Shown here: positions 1-8,734 of the stretch, in pieces
How the letters are laid out: each line of letters starts with the position of its first letter
Position numbering within the stretch: the first letter of the stretch is position 1
Assembly: GCF_003399645.1 (NCBI RefSeq)
Contig: NZ_NBXD01000014.1
Location: 124,001-188,000, forward strand
Source: Subtercola boreus
GTDB taxonomy: Bacteria > Actinomycetota > Actinomycetes > Actinomycetales > Microbacteriaceae
DNA: 64,000 nt
Direction of reading: 5' to 3'
Position numbers and translations under genes: made by a program
Notes under the pieces: model-generated
The model's database searches: none
What the model saw: the letters and a program-made list of their open reading frames with translations, nothing else
What the model was told of the DNA's origin: nothing

Positions 1-2358
1 GACGGGTGAGGGCGGCAGGCCGATCGAGATGACGTTGCCCTCGGGGATCGTCTCGCTGTAGTCCGACGAGCCGATCGCGGAGTCGAGGTTCGCGGCCTTG
101 AGCGCCGCCGACGCGTCGTCGGGGGTCTTGCCGACCACATCGGGGACCCCGCCGAGCGACACGACGAGGGTGATCGGCTGCTGCTCGCCGTAGGTCGCCG
201 CGAGGGGTTGTCCGTCGGAGCCGAGCGCCTGCATGACGGTTCCCGCCGCGACGTCGCCCGCGAACTGGCCCTGCGAGTCGGTCACGGTGAACAGGCCCGC
301 GACGGATGCCCGTGCCGCATCCTCCATCGATCCGACGAGGGACGGCACCGGCAGTTGCGCCGGCCCGGCGGAGACCACTACCGACACCGTGGAGCCGTTC
401 GGCACGGTGCCCGCGTCTGAACTCGGATCGGTTCCGAGCACGGTGCCCGCGGGAACGGTCGGACTCGTCGCCGACTCCTCGGCCCCGAGCTGCAGGCCGA
501 GCGCGGTGAGGGTGGCCTCGGCATCCGCCGGCGTGCTGCCGGTCACGGAGGGGAGCGCGACGCTGCCGCCGGGTCCCGAGCTGAAGTACCAGCCCGTTCC
601 GCCACCCGCGGCAAGGAGAATGACCACCAGTGCCAGGATCCACCACCCGCGCCGCCGACGTTTCGCCGTCTTGGCCTGGAGTTTCGCGACAGCGCTGCCG
701 GGCCGGTGCTCGGCGGGCCCCGCAGGGCGAGCGGATGTCGGTGCCGCCGCCGGAGCGACCGCCGCAGCCGCGCCGCCACCCTGGGCGTGGCCCGTCGTTC
801 CGGGCAGACCGAATCCCGCCGCGAAACCACCCGCGGAGGCGGCACTCCGGCCGGCTGTCGCGCCCGGTGCCGCGCCGTAACCCGCGGCCGTGCCGCCCGG
901 CGCCGCACCGTAACCCGCGGCCGTGCCGCCCGGCGCCGCACCGTAACCCGCGGCCATGCCGCCCGGCGCCGCACCGTAACCCGTGCCCCCGCCTCCGCCT
1001 CCGCCCGCGCCGCGAACGGTGGCCGCACCGGTATCGACCGCAGCGGCAGCCGCCCCGGCAGCGGCGCCTGCCTTGGCAGCGCGGGCCGCGGCACGTCGGC
1101 CGCCCTTCGTCTTCTGGGGGCGGAGTACCTGGGTCGCAGCTTCGTCGAACCCGTCGTCGAAGCCCGAGAGACCGTCGTCGTCGTCGTCGTAGCTGCGATC
1201 GGCGTGCGCGCGGCCATCGCCCGAGCCGCCGGCGCCCGCCCGGCCAGCGGCCGCACCGTGGCCCGAGATGCCGGGTGCATACCGGCTCGTCTCGTCGGCA
1301 GAGGGGCGGTCGAGCACATCTGCTGCACCCGCGCCACCTGTACCGCTACCGGCTGCGCCGGCTGCGCCCGCCGCGCCCGCCGCGCCCGCCGCGACAGCGC
1401 CCGCCGCACCTGCAGCAGCCGCTGCCGAGTGCGCCGCCGTCATCATGCCCGCGGGCATCACACGGGTCTCGAAGACGCCGGCCCGCTGCGCGGCGGCCGA
1501 CGCACGCAGCGACGCCGCGGTCGTGGCCTCGGCGTCGAGGAGGCGATCGAGCAGGATGCGGGCATCGTGCGGTCGATCATCCGGGGACTTGGCCGTCGCC
1601 CAGCGAACGAGTTCGTCGACCTCGCCGGGGATGCCCGCGACCCGGATGCTCGGCGCCGGAACCGTCTCGTTCGCGTGCTGGAACGCGATCTGCATGGGCT
1701 GCTCGCCGAGGTAGGGCTGCTCGCCGACGAGCATCTCGTACATCATGATGCCCGAGGCGTAGATGTCGCTGCGGGCATCCGCGACGCCCCGAGTCAGCAG
1801 TTCGGGGGAGAGGTAGGCGATCGTTCCGAGCAGCGCCTGGCCGGTCGCCGTGTTCGCGGATGCCGCGCGCGCCAGCCCGAAGTCACCGATCTTGATGCGG
1901 CCGTCGTCGGCCAGCAGCACGTTCTCGGGCTTCACGTCGCGGTGCACGATGCCCGCCTTGTGCGCGGCGGCGAGCCCGCCGAGCACGGCCTCCATGATGT
2001 CGAGCGTCTGCTCGGTGGTGAGGCGCCCGTAGTCTTTGAGCAGGTCGCGCAGCGTCATGCCGGGCAGGTACTCCATGACCATGTAGGCCATCTCGTCGTC
2101 TTGTCCCTGGTCGAACACGCTGACCACGTTCGGGTGCGCGAGCCGTGCGGCCGATCGCGCCTCCTGCACGAACCGCTCACGGAACGCTTCGTCGTCGGCC
2201 AGGTGCCCGTGCATGATCTTGATGGCGACCTGGCGGTCGAGCCGCAGGTCGTCGGCCACGTAGACCGTCGCCATTCCGCCTCTCGCAATGCGCGCAGAGA
2301 CCCGGTAGCGACCGTCGACGAGACGATCGAGCATGGGGTCGGTGGGCGCGCGGTTCAC
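1..2358 (-). CDS. PknB/PknL-type Ser/Thr protein kinase with PASTA repeats, C-terminus cut by window edge
   Basis: A membrane-anchored eukaryotic-type Ser/Thr kinase that should sense cell-wall fragments and phosphorylate division and wall proteins. About 786 residues are visible and the frame runs off the left edge. The kinase domain (about 17-275) shows the glycine loop RGGMATVY, the lysine in VAIK (K47), HRDVKPEN with catalytic D141, and DFG at 159-161. A long Ala/Gly-rich linker with 11-residue repeats follows, then one membrane segment near residues 573-590 after a KRRRR patch. Outside are two complete PASTA-like repeats and the start of a third. The start is the GTG at 2358, just downstream of a TACTAT box. 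The divergent neighbour resembles Rv2175c, a known substrate of M. tuberculosis PknL, and a polyprenyl synthase follows as in that genome, so a PknL-like role is favoured. PknB-type orthology is the alternative. Confidence 0.9.
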   Translation of the reverse strand, partial: MNRAPTDPMLDRLVDGRYRVSARIARGGMATVYVADDLRLDRQVAIKIMHGHLADDEAFRERFVQEARSAARLAHPNVVSVFDQGQDDEMAYMVMEYLPGMTLRDLLKDYGRLTTEQTLDIMEAVLGGLAAAHKAGIVHRDVKPENVLLADDGRIKIGDFGLARAASANTATGQALLGTIAYLSPELLTRGVADARSDIYASGIMMYEMLVGEQPYLGEQPMQIAFQHANETVPAPSIRVAGIPGEVDELVRWATAKSPDDRPHDARILLDRLLDAEATTAASLRASAAAQRAGVFETRVMPAGMMTAAHSAAAAAGAAGAVAAGAAGAAGAAGAAGSGTGGAGAADVLDRPSADETSRYAPGISGHGAAAGRAGAGGSGDGRAHADRSYDDDDDGLSGFDDGFDEAATQVLRPQKTKGGRRAAARAAKAGAAAGAAAAAVDTGAATVRGAGGGGGGGTGYGAAPGGMAAGYGAAPGGTAAGYGAAPGGTAAGYGAAPGATAGRSAASAGGFAAGFGLPGTTGHAQGGGAAAAVAPAAAPTSARPAGPAEHRPGSAVAKLQAKTAKRRRRGWWILALVVILLAAGGGTGWYFSSGPGGSVALPSVTGSTPADAEATLTALGLQLGAEESATSPTVPAGTVLGTDPSSDAGTVPNGSTVSVVVSAGPAQLPVPSLVGSMEDAARASVAGLFTVTDSQGQFAGDVAAGTVMQALGSDGQPLAATYGEQQPITLVVSLGGVPDVVGKTPDDASAALKAANLDSAIGSSDYSETIPEGNVISIGLPPSPV
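850..981 (-). repeat. Four in-frame 33-bp tandem repeats in the kinase linker
   Basis: The pentamer CGTAA recurs at 876, 909, 942 and 975, exactly 33 bp apart. On the minus strand each unit encodes about GYGAAPGGTAA. The copies are nearly identical in DNA and the last is diverged. They lie in the cytoplasmic linker between the kinase domain and the membrane segment, so copy-number change would keep the frame and alter linker length. Confidence 0.85.
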
Positions 2359-2364
2359 GCCCCG

Positions 2365-2370
2365 ATAGTA
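2365..2370 (-). promoter_or_regulatory. -10 box of the kinase gene, leaderless arrangement
   Basis: On the minus strand TACTAT is followed by 6 nt (CGGGGC) and the GTG start codon. Transcription would therefore begin at or next to the start codon. No Shine-Dalgarno sequence and no convincing -35 is visible. Confidence 0.45.
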
Positions 2371-2482
2371 AACCGAAGAGTTCGCCGTTTGCGGTACCGA
2401 CATAGCCGAACACCCGACTGCGACCGAATCGAGACCAGCGAGGGGGTGTCAGACCCTGCCCGGTACATGCCATCCTTGTGTG

Positions 2483-2818
2483 GTGAGCGACACAACACGA
2501 AACTGGCTGACCGTTCCCGACCTCGCCGACAGGCTGGGCATGACCATCAGCAAGGTGCGAAAACTCATCGAAGAGGGTTCGCTGCTGGCGACGAGGCGCG
2601 ACGGGGTGCTGTCGGTTCCCGAGGTCTTCATCGTCGATGAGGCGCCGATGAGCGAGCTGAAGGGCACGATCGTCGTGCTGCACGACAGCGGTTTCTCCAA
2701 CGACGAGATGATGGAGTGGATGCTCGAACCCGAGGATTCGCTCGGAGCCGCCCCCATCGACGCCCTCCTCGCCGGCCGCAAGGCCGAGGTGCGCCGCATC
2801 GCCCAGGCCCTGGGCTGA
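2483..2818 (+). CDS. Rv2175c-like winged-helix DNA-binding protein
   Basis: A small protein of 111 residues. The N-terminal half has an excisionase/MerR-like helix-turn-helix (about residues 8-45, LTVPDLADRLGMTISKVRKL), followed by a compact C-terminal domain with the motif VLHDSGFSNDEMMEWM. In M. tuberculosis the homologue Rv2175c binds DNA and is phosphorylated by the adjacent PknL on an N-terminal threonine. The same divergent kinase pairing is seen here, and the N-terminus carries two threonines (SDTTRNW). Two consecutive GTG codons at 2480 and 2483 could start it. I chose 2483 because a CATCCT box ends 6 nt before it and neither codon has a ribosome binding site. The DNA target and the effect of phosphorylation are unknown. 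Confidence 0.8.
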   Translation: MSDTTRNWLTVPDLADRLGMTISKVRKLIEEGSLLATRRDGVLSVPEVFIVDEAPMSELKGTIVVLHDSGFSNDEMMEWMLEPEDSLGAAPIDALLAGRKAEVRRIAQALG

Positions 2819-2863
2819 TCCCCGGGGCTCGCAACCCCTTTCAGGCTCGGGCGGAGCCGCGGG

Positions 2864-3994
2864 CTACGCGTCGCGCTGGGTGATGACGCGGGCCAGCGAC
2901 GCCAGCTCGATCTTCGCCGGCTCAGCCAGGGGGGCGGCCGTGAGAGCCGCAAGCGCGTCGTCGGTGTGCCGCGCGATGAGCGTCTCGACGCGGTCGGCGG
3001 CGCCGCTGTCGGTGATGGTCGCCTGCAGCATGGAGATCTGGGCCGGGCTCAGGTCGGGGTCGCCGAGCAGCTCGTCGAAGAGCCGGCGGCTCGAGGCCGA
3101 AAGGGTCTGGCGCGCGAGCGCCACGAGAACCGTGCGCTTGCCTTCCCGCAGATCGTCTCCCGACGGTTTGCCGGTGCGGGCCGCATCTCCGAACACGCCG
3201 AGCAGGTCGTCGCGCAGCTGGAAGGCGATGCCGAGCGGCAGGCCGAACGCCTGCAGCGCCGCCACCTGGTCGACGGATGCCCCGTGGAGCTTGGCACCGA
3301 GAACCAACGGTGCCTCCACGCTGTATTTCGCGGATTTGTAAACGATGACCCGTTCGGCCCGGGGCAGCAGGTCGGATTCGGGGACGACTGGCCAGGCTCC
3401 CTCCTCGAGGATGTCGAGGTACTGGCCGAGCGTCACTTCGACTCGCATGCGGTTGAACTCCTGCCGGGTGGCGAGCGCTGCCGCCGGTTCGAGCGCCTGC
3501 AGCGCCTTGCCGACGAGCTCGTCGCTCCACGCGAGCAGCAGGTCGCCCATCAGGATGGCGCTGGCCCGGCCGTAACCGGCCCTGTCGCCCGAGAAGCCCT
3601 GCGCTGAGTGCAGCCGCTCGAAGCTGCGGTGCGCCGCCGGCATGCCCCGCCGGGTGTCGGAATTGTCGATGATGTCGTCGTGCACGAGCGCCGCCGCGTG
3701 GAAGAACTCGAGCGCTGTGCACAGCTCGACCAGCGCCTCGAACTCGCGTTCGCCGGGGCCTGAACCGTAGCCGGTGGCCTGCTCTGTGCTGCGGATGTCG
3801 TCACCCAGCACCGAGCGCCAGCCCCAATAGCAGAACTGGGCGCGGAAGCGTTTTCCCCCGCTGAGAAGATTCCGCGAAAATTCGCCGAAAGGAGCCAATT
3901 CCGCCGCGATAGAGGTGAGAATGGGATCACGGTCCGTGAGGAAGTTCGCGATGTTGGTGTCGACGAACGTGGTCAGGCGTGTACTTTCAGTCAC
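2864..3994 (-). CDS. idsA: Trans-isoprenyl diphosphate synthase (polyprenyl synthetase family)
   Basis: A 376-residue all-helical prenyltransferase that condenses isopentenyl diphosphate with an allylic diphosphate, probably to C15-C20 or longer products for quinones, carotenoids or carrier lipids. The first aspartate-rich motif is at 106-110 in HDDIIDNSD, the GGKRFR substrate-binding segment is near 46-51, and the second aspartate-rich motif is in FQLRDDLLGVFGD. Length is normal for the actinobacterial GGPP synthase-like family. The start is the GTG at 3994, 6 nt after a TAGGCT box. It lies beyond the Rv2175c-like gene as in M. tuberculosis (idsA2), but the mannosyltransferase between them there is absent. 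Product chain length cannot be read from the sequence. Confidence 0.88.
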   Translation of the reverse strand: MTESTRLTTFVDTNIANFLTDRDPILTSIAAELAPFGEFSRNLLSGGKRFRAQFCYWGWRSVLGDDIRSTEQATGYGSGPGEREFEALVELCTALEFFHAAALVHDDIIDNSDTRRGMPAAHRSFERLHSAQGFSGDRAGYGRASAILMGDLLLAWSDELVGKALQALEPAAALATRQEFNRMRVEVTLGQYLDILEEGAWPVVPESDLLPRAERVIVYKSAKYSVEAPLVLGAKLHGASVDQVAALQAFGLPLGIAFQLRDDLLGVFGDAARTGKPSGDDLREGKRTVLVALARQTLSASSRRLFDELLGDPDLSPAQISMLQATITDSGAADRVETLIARHTDDALAALTAAPLAEPAKIELASLARVITQRDA

Positions 3995-4000
3995 ACGCCT

Positions 4001-4006
4001 AGCCTA
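4001..4006 (-). promoter_or_regulatory. -10 box of the isoprenyl synthase gene, leaderless arrangement
   Basis: On the minus strand TAGGCT is followed by AGGCGT and then the GTG start at 3994. This is the same 6-nt geometry as at the kinase gene. No ribosome binding site is present. Confidence 0.45.
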
Positions 4007-4105
4007 GCCACGAACCCCGCAGTATTATTTGACGGCGCAGTTCGATTCGAACGGCGCAGGACCCGCTGTGATTGACGGTCCATACCGAGCCCAGAGGTGA
4101 ATGAA

Positions 4106-4501
4106 ATGCCGCTTTCGGAGCAGGAGCAGAAGCTCCTCGATGAGATGGAGCGCAGTCTCTATCACAATGACGCCGATTTCGTGTCGGCGGTGGGCGCAGG
4201 GCGAGGTCGCCTGAGTTACAGCTCGCTGGTTCTCGGAGTGCTGCTCGCCGTCGTGGGACTCGCCGTCGTGATCGTGGGTGTGGTCATCCACATTCCCCTC
4301 ATCGGCATCCTGGGCTTCGCGGTCATGTTCACCGGCGTGCTCGTGGCTCTGCGCCCGACGAAGGCGCTCGGGCGTCTCCGCGGTGGCAGCGCTGCACCCG
4401 GTGCGAGCCAGTCCGGCGCCAGCCGAAAGCCCGCCAACAAGGCCGGCTTCATGGATCGCCTCAATGACCGCTGGGATGACCGCAACGAGAAGAACGACTA
4501 G
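4106..4501 (+). CDS. DUF3040 family small membrane protein
   Basis: A 131-residue protein of unknown function that starts with the family hallmark PLSEQEQKLLDEMERSL. Two hydrophobic segments follow (roughly 38-60 and 62-82), then a polar basic tail. The ATG at 4106 is preferred over a GTG at 4097 because AGAGGTG precedes it by 6 nt. DUF3040 genes commonly sit just upstream of mraZ in actinobacteria, which links this one to the division region by position only. It is closed by a strong intrinsic terminator and is therefore a separate transcript from mraZ. Confidence 0.8.
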   Translation: MPLSEQEQKLLDEMERSLYHNDADFVSAVGAGRGRLSYSSLVLGVLLAVVGLAVVIVGVVIHIPLIGILGFAVMFTGVLVALRPTKALGRLRGGSAAPGASQSGASRKPANKAGFMDRLNDRWDDRNEKND

Positions 4502-4518
4502 TCCCCACCGCTTTCACC

Positions 4519-4551
4519 AAAAGACCGGCCCCCACGGGCCGGTCTTTTTTT
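4519..4551 (+). terminator. Intrinsic terminator after the DUF3040 gene
   Basis: A 13-bp perfect stem (AAAAGACCGGCCC pairing with its complement at 4536-4548) has a 4-nt loop and runs into a T tract. It separates the DUF3040 gene from the dcw cluster. Confidence 0.93.
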
Positions 4552-4611
4552 GTGCCCGAAAACGAGGGAAGGGGAGGAGCGGGCACATCCGTGGGGCGAT
4601 TTACCAGCAAA

Positions 4612-4637
4612 GTGGAGGGAAGTGGAGTACGGTGGAG
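4612..4637 (+). promoter_or_regulatory. Probable MraZ operator: three GTGGAG repeats at 10-bp spacing
   Basis: GTGGAG occurs at 4612, 4622 and 4632, exactly one helical turn apart, 40-65 nt before the mraZ start. A related GTGGGG lies at 4591. MraZ proteins are known to bind short direct repeats of the TGGGN type with 5-nt spacers at their own promoter. This supports autoregulation of the dcw operon; binding is inferred. Confidence 0.7.
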
Positions 4638-4676
4638 CAACACCCGCAGTCTGGCCGGAAATGAGGGGAGTGGCGC

Positions 4677-5108
4677 ATGTTCCTTGGTACCTACACCCCC
4701 AAGCTCGACGACAAGAGCCGCATCATCCTCCCGGCCAAGTTCCGCGAAGAACTCTCGAGCGGCGTCGTCATGACGCGTGGCCAGGAGCACTGCATCTACG
4801 TGTTCTCCACGCGTGAATTCGAGACCGTGCACGAAAAGATCCGCCAGGCACCCGTGACCAACAAGACGGCGCGTGACTATCTCCGCGTCTTCCTGTCTGG
4901 CGCGAGCGCGGAGAACCCCGACAGCCAGCACCGGGTCACTGTGCCGGCACCACTTCGCGCCTATGCCGGCCTCGAACGCGACCTCGTCGTCATCGGTGCC
5001 GGAAGTCGTGCCGAGATCTGGGATGCGAGTGCCTGGGAGACCTACCTCGCCGAGCAGGAAGCGAAGTTCAGTGAGACCGAGGAGGAGGTGGTTCCGGGAC
5101 TCTTCTAG
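4677..5108 (+). CDS. mraZ: Transcriptional regulator MraZ
   Basis: A 143-residue protein at the head of the dcw cluster, of normal length for the family. It has two SpoVT/AbrB-like halves: residues 1-50, opening with [19 protein letters not shown], and about 75-125 with the second basic motif around [15 protein letters not shown]. It forms rings that bind tandem promoter repeats and usually represses its own operon. Triple GTGGAG repeats lie directly upstream. The acidic C-terminus ([12 protein letters not shown]) is a local feature. rsmH follows after about 108 nt. Confidence 0.97.
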   Translation: MFLGTYTPKLDDKSRIILPAKFREELSSGVVMTRGQEHCIYVFSTREFETVHEKIRQAPVTNKTARDYLRVFLSGASAENPDSQHRVTVPAPLRAYAGLERDLVVIGAGSRAEIWDASAWETYLAEQEAKFSETEEEVVPGLF

Positions 5109-5216
5109 TGATGCGTGCGCTGTGACTCCCAGCCGTTCGCCCTGGCACACTTCCCCGGTGCCAGGTCGATGCGGATGGGGATCAGGGGGCACGACCGCCA
5201 CCGGAACCCGTTGTCT

Positions 5217-6170
5217 ATGGACCTCTCTCGAATCCACACCCCCGTCATGCTCGAGCGCTCGATCGAGCTGCTCGCCCCGGCCATCGGCGCCCCCGGAGCC
5301 GTTCTCGTCGACGGCACGCTGGGTCTGGCCGGTCACGCCGAGGCGTTCCTCACCCGTTTTCCCGACCTCACCCTCGTCGGCCTCGACCGCGATCCCGAGG
5401 CCCTGGCGCTCGCCGGGGAGCGTCTCGGGCCCTTCGGCGAGCGGGCGAAGCTGGTGCACTGCCGGTACGACGAGATCCAGGATGCCCTGCAGGGGCTCGG
5501 CTACAGCGACGTTCAGGGCATCCTGCTCGATCTGGGCGTCTCGTCGATGCAACTCGACCGCGCCGAGCGCGGATTCGCCTACTCGAAGGACGCGCCGCTG
5601 GACATGCGGATGGACGGCACCGCCGAGCTGACGGCCGAGGAGATCCTGGCCGAGTATTCCGAGCCCGACCTCCGCCGAATCTTCTGGGAATACGGCGAGG
5701 AGCGTCTCGCGGCGCGTTTCGCGAAGCGCATCGTCGAACGCCGGGCCGAGAACCGGCTGGTGCGCTCCGCCGAGCTCGTCGACCTCATCTCGAAGGCGAC
5801 CCCTGCCGCGCTCGCCCGGCAGGGCCACCCTGCCAAACGCGTCTTCCAGGCGCTGCGCATCGAGGTGAACCAGGAGCTGGTGTCGCTCGAGCTCGCGGTT
5901 CCCGCTGCAATCGGTGCTCTCGCGCTCGGCGGGCGGATGGTGGTGCTGTCGTACCAGTCCCTCGAAGACCGCATCGTGAAGCGTGCACTCGCGGCCGCCT
6001 CCACCTCCTCCACCCCACCGGGACTGCCCGTGGAACTGCCTGAACACCAGCCGCAGCTGCGGTTGCTGGTTCGGGGGGCCGAACTCGCCGGCGAAGACGA
6101 GAAAGCCACCAATCCCAGGTCTACCCCCGTGCGTCTCCGCGCGGCCGAGCGAGTGAGAGTCGCATCATGA
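5217..6170 (+). CDS. rsmH: 16S rRNA (cytosine-1402-N4)-methyltransferase RsmH
   Basis: An SAM-dependent methyltransferase that modifies C1402 of 16S rRNA in the decoding centre. It has 317 residues from the ATG at 5217, which gives the conserved opening [19 protein letters not shown]. In-frame upstream codons back to 5115 exist but fall before the family homology. Visible motifs include the SAM-binding [35 protein letters not shown] and the DMRMD motif. The 3' end overlaps the ftsL start by 4 nt (ATGA). The spacing from mraZ (108 nt) is unusually wide for this cluster and may hold regulatory sequence. Confidence 0.95.
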   Translation: MDLSRIHTPVMLERSIELLAPAIGAPGAVLVDGTLGLAGHAEAFLTRFPDLTLVGLDRDPEALALAGERLGPFGERAKLVHCRYDEIQDALQGLGYSDVQGILLDLGVSSMQLDRAERGFAYSKDAPLDMRMDGTAELTAEEILAEYSEPDLRRIFWEYGEERLAARFAKRIVERRAENRLVRSAELVDLISKATPAALARQGHPAKRVFQALRIEVNQELVSLELAVPAAIGALALGGRMVVLSYQSLEDRIVKRALAAASTSSTPPGLPVELPEHQPQLRLLVRGAELAGEDEKATNPRSTPVRLRAAERVRVAS

Positions 6171-6892
6171 CGAGTATTGCCCCAGCCAGGTCTCCCCGAG
6201 CATCCGGAGCCGCCACGGCGGTCGCCGAACCGTTCGACGACCCCTTCGACGATGCCTTCCTCGGTGACTACTCGCCGCCCGCGAAGCCGAAGTCGCGCTT
6301 CACGATCGCGACGAGCAACGTGCTGCGTCGCCGGAAGCCCAAGCTGGCGTACGCGGCCGTGGTCGTCGTCGGAGTGTTCTCGATCGTTGTGGCGCAGCTC
6401 ACGCTGAGCATCGGGTTGTCGAACGGTGCCTATGAGATCGAATCGCTGCAGTCCCAGCAGAAGGAGCTGGACCGCACGAACGGCGCCCTCACGGAGCAGC
6501 TCGACGGGCTGAGCGCGCCGCAGAGCCTCGCTGCCAATGCAGAGTCGCTCGGCATGGTGGCCAACGTGCATCCCGCCTACCTGCGCCTGTCGGACGGGGC
6601 GGTGCTCGGCACGCCGCAGACGGCGTCGGGTGCCTCGGGCTCGCTGACGAACGGGCAGCCCTCGCTCGTGCCGAACGCACTGACGAGCGGCGCTGCCGCT
6701 GCGGCAGCGGCAGCGGCACAGGCCGCCACCGACGCCGCCACGACCGCCGCCGCAGCATCCTCAGCAACTGCCACCGGTACTCCGGCGCCCACCGCCGGCA
6801 CCCCCGTCGCCACTCCGAGCGCGCCTTCTGCGGCGGCAGCCACCGCCGCAGTACCGTGGCAGGGCCAGCTGCCCGCGCCGACGACCCACTGA
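6167..6892 (+). CDS. ftsL: FtsL-like cell division protein with an alanine-rich tail
   Basis: A 241-residue bitopic membrane protein that occupies the ftsL position between rsmH and ftsI. The cytoplasmic N-terminus (1-60) is basic near the membrane (RRRKPKL), one transmembrane helix spans about 61-84, and a short coiled coil follows (about 88-115, [15 protein letters not shown]). It should act with FtsQ and a DivIC/FtsB homologue to activate FtsW-FtsI at the septum. The last 75 residues are a low-complexity Ala/Thr/Pro stretch, which is unusual because FtsL proteins are typically shorter. Identity rests on position and topology because FtsL sequence is poorly conserved. Confidence 0.82.
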   Translation: MTSIAPARSPRASGAATAVAEPFDDPFDDAFLGDYSPPAKPKSRFTIATSNVLRRRKPKLAYAAVVVVGVFSIVVAQLTLSIGLSNGAYEIESLQSQQKELDRTNGALTEQLDGLSAPQSLAANAESLGMVANVHPAYLRLSDGAVLGTPQTASGASGSLTNGQPSLVPNALTSGAAAAAAAAAQAATDAATTAAAASSATATGTPAPTAGTPVATPSAPSAAAATAAVPWQGQLPAPTTH

Positions 6893-6935
6893 AGACCAGC
6901 CCCGCAAGGCGCCCACCGTTAGGACACTGCCCCTT

Positions 6936-8717
6936 TTGAGAAGCTCTCGTTCCACACGAAACCGGGTCGCCGTCTCGATCTTCATCATCACCGCCATCGT
7001 CGCGGTTCTCGTGGTGCGGCTCGTCGACATCCAGGTGGTGCAGGCCAGCGACCTCAACGCGCAGTCGTACGACAAGCTCTCGGTACCGCAGACCATCTAT
7101 GGCCCCCGCGGCGACATCGTCGACTCGAACGGTGTCGTGCTGGCGACCACGGTCATCCGCTACAACGTCACCGCCTCGCCGAAAGACGTGGCCGACTACA
7201 CCCCCATCGACCCGGCGACCGGCGGCGACCTGCCCGATGTCACCCCCACCGAGGCGGCCGCGAAGATCGCGGCGATCACCGGCCAGACCCCCGAGGTCGT
7301 GTTCGCCCTGCTGACCGCAGACAAGACCAGCTCGTACGCGTCGATTATCAAGGGCATCGACCTCGACAAGTACCGTGCCATCGTCGCGCTCGACATTCCC
7401 TGGCTCTACTACGAGACCGACCCGCAGCGCATCTACCCGAACGGCAGTGTCGCCGGCAACCTCGTGGGCTTCATGGGCGACGACGCGAACGGAGCGTTGG
7501 TGGGCACCGGCGGCCTGGAGGAGAAGGAGAACCAGTGCCTGGCCGGCTCCGACGGCCTGCAGACCTATGAGAAGGGTGCCGACGGCGTCGCGATTCCGAA
7601 CACCACCGTGCTCGACAAGGAGCCGGTGAACGGATCGACCGTCGTCACCACCATCGACAGCGACCTGCAGTACTACTCCCAGCGGGTGCTCGCGCAGCAG
7701 GTCACGTCGACCGGTGCCGAGTGGGGCAGTGCGATCGTCACCGAGGTCGCCACGGGCAAGATCCTCACGGCGGCGCAGTACCCCACGCCCGACCCGAACA
7801 ACCTGGATGCGACCGACTCGAACTTCTGGGGCGCCATCGCGTTCTCGAGCCCGTTCGAACCCGGATCCACTTTCAAGGCCGAGAGCGCAGCGACCGTGGT
7901 CGACGCCGGCAAGGGCACGCCGTCGACCGGCGTGATCGTTCCGCAGCGGTACAAGACGCCGGGTGGAGCGGTCATCACCGACGACGAGTCGCACGACCCC
8001 GAGCCCATGACCCTGACCGGCATCATGCAGGTCTCCTCCAACGTGGGCATCTCGCTGATGAGTGCGATGCTCACCGACCAGCAGCGCTACGACTACATGA
8101 AGAAGTTCCACCTCGGAGAGAAGACCGAAGTCGACTTCCCGGGCGAGTCGGAGGGCATCATCCGCGACCCCACGCAGTGGGACGAACAGACCCTCTGGAA
8201 CACCTCGTTCGGACAGGGCCTCACCACCACCGCCGCGCAGGTCGCCAGCATGTACCAGACCCTCGGCAACGGCGGCGTCAGGATGCCCGTGACTCTCGTC
8301 GAGGGCTGCAGAGCGGCCGACGGCACCATCACAGAAGCCCCCAGCACGCAGGGCGAGCAGGTCGTCTCGGCCACCGCTGCGCAGCAGACCGTCGACATGA
8401 TGCAGAGCGTCGTCGAGGGGGGCTACGCCGCCACACTGCTGAAGATTCCGGGCTACAACGTCGCGGCGAAGACCGGCACGGCCGAGGTGAGCAACGGCGA
8501 GGGAGCGTACGGCGGAGGCTACCTCACCAGCGTCGCGGGGCTCGCTCCGGCGGAGGCCCCCAAGTACGTCGTTTCGGTCAACCTGATGAAGCCGGTTACC
8601 ATTACTAACGGTTCGGCTGCGGCTCCGGTCTTCCAGAAGATCATGTCGCAGGTGCTCCAGAAGTACCGGGTGCTGCCGTCGACGGTGCCTCCGGCCGACT
8701 ATCCCACCCGCTATTGA
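6936..8717 (+). CDS. ftsI: Septal peptidoglycan transpeptidase FtsI (PBP3-type)
   Basis: A class B penicillin-binding protein of 593 residues that cross-links septal peptidoglycan together with FtsW. One N-terminal membrane anchor (about 11-30) is followed by the dimerisation domain (RGDIVDSNG near 60) and the transpeptidase domain. Active-site motifs are S311-T-F-K314, SSN at 367-369 and K512-T-G. No C-terminal PASTA repeats are present, unlike the Bacillus PBP2x-type enzymes; here the PASTA repeats are on the kinase at 1-2358. The start is a TTG at 6936 with AGGA 11 nt upstream, because no ATG or GTG precedes the membrane anchor in frame. murE follows directly. Confidence 0.96.
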   Translation: MRSSRSTRNRVAVSIFIITAIVAVLVVRLVDIQVVQASDLNAQSYDKLSVPQTIYGPRGDIVDSNGVVLATTVIRYNVTASPKDVADYTPIDPATGGDLPDVTPTEAAAKIAAITGQTPEVVFALLTADKTSSYASIIKGIDLDKYRAIVALDIPWLYYETDPQRIYPNGSVAGNLVGFMGDDANGALVGTGGLEEKENQCLAGSDGLQTYEKGADGVAIPNTTVLDKEPVNGSTVVTTIDSDLQYYSQRVLAQQVTSTGAEWGSAIVTEVATGKILTAAQYPTPDPNNLDATDSNFWGAIAFSSPFEPGSTFKAESAATVVDAGKGTPSTGVIVPQRYKTPGGAVITDDESHDPEPMTLTGIMQVSSNVGISLMSAMLTDQQRYDYMKKFHLGEKTEVDFPGESEGIIRDPTQWDEQTLWNTSFGQGLTTTAAQVASMYQTLGNGGVRMPVTLVEGCRAADGTITEAPSTQGEQVVSATAAQQTVDMMQSVVEGGYAATLLKIPGYNVAAKTGTAEVSNGEGAYGGGYLTSVAGLAPAEAPKYVVSVNLMKPVTITNGSAAAPVFQKIMSQVLQKYRVLPSTVPPADYPTRY

Positions 8718-8734
8718 GTGCCCAGAGGAGCCAG

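Noticed and set aside
706-2640. Long plus-strand open frame opposite the kinase gene
   Set aside because: It is Arg/Ala-rich without any family motif, and it is antisense to a kinase with every catalytic motif intact. High GC content produces such frames.
5115-5216. N-terminal extension of RsmH
   Set aside because: The frame is open upstream of 5217, but family homology starts at HTPVML right after that ATG. The extra residues look like translated leader.
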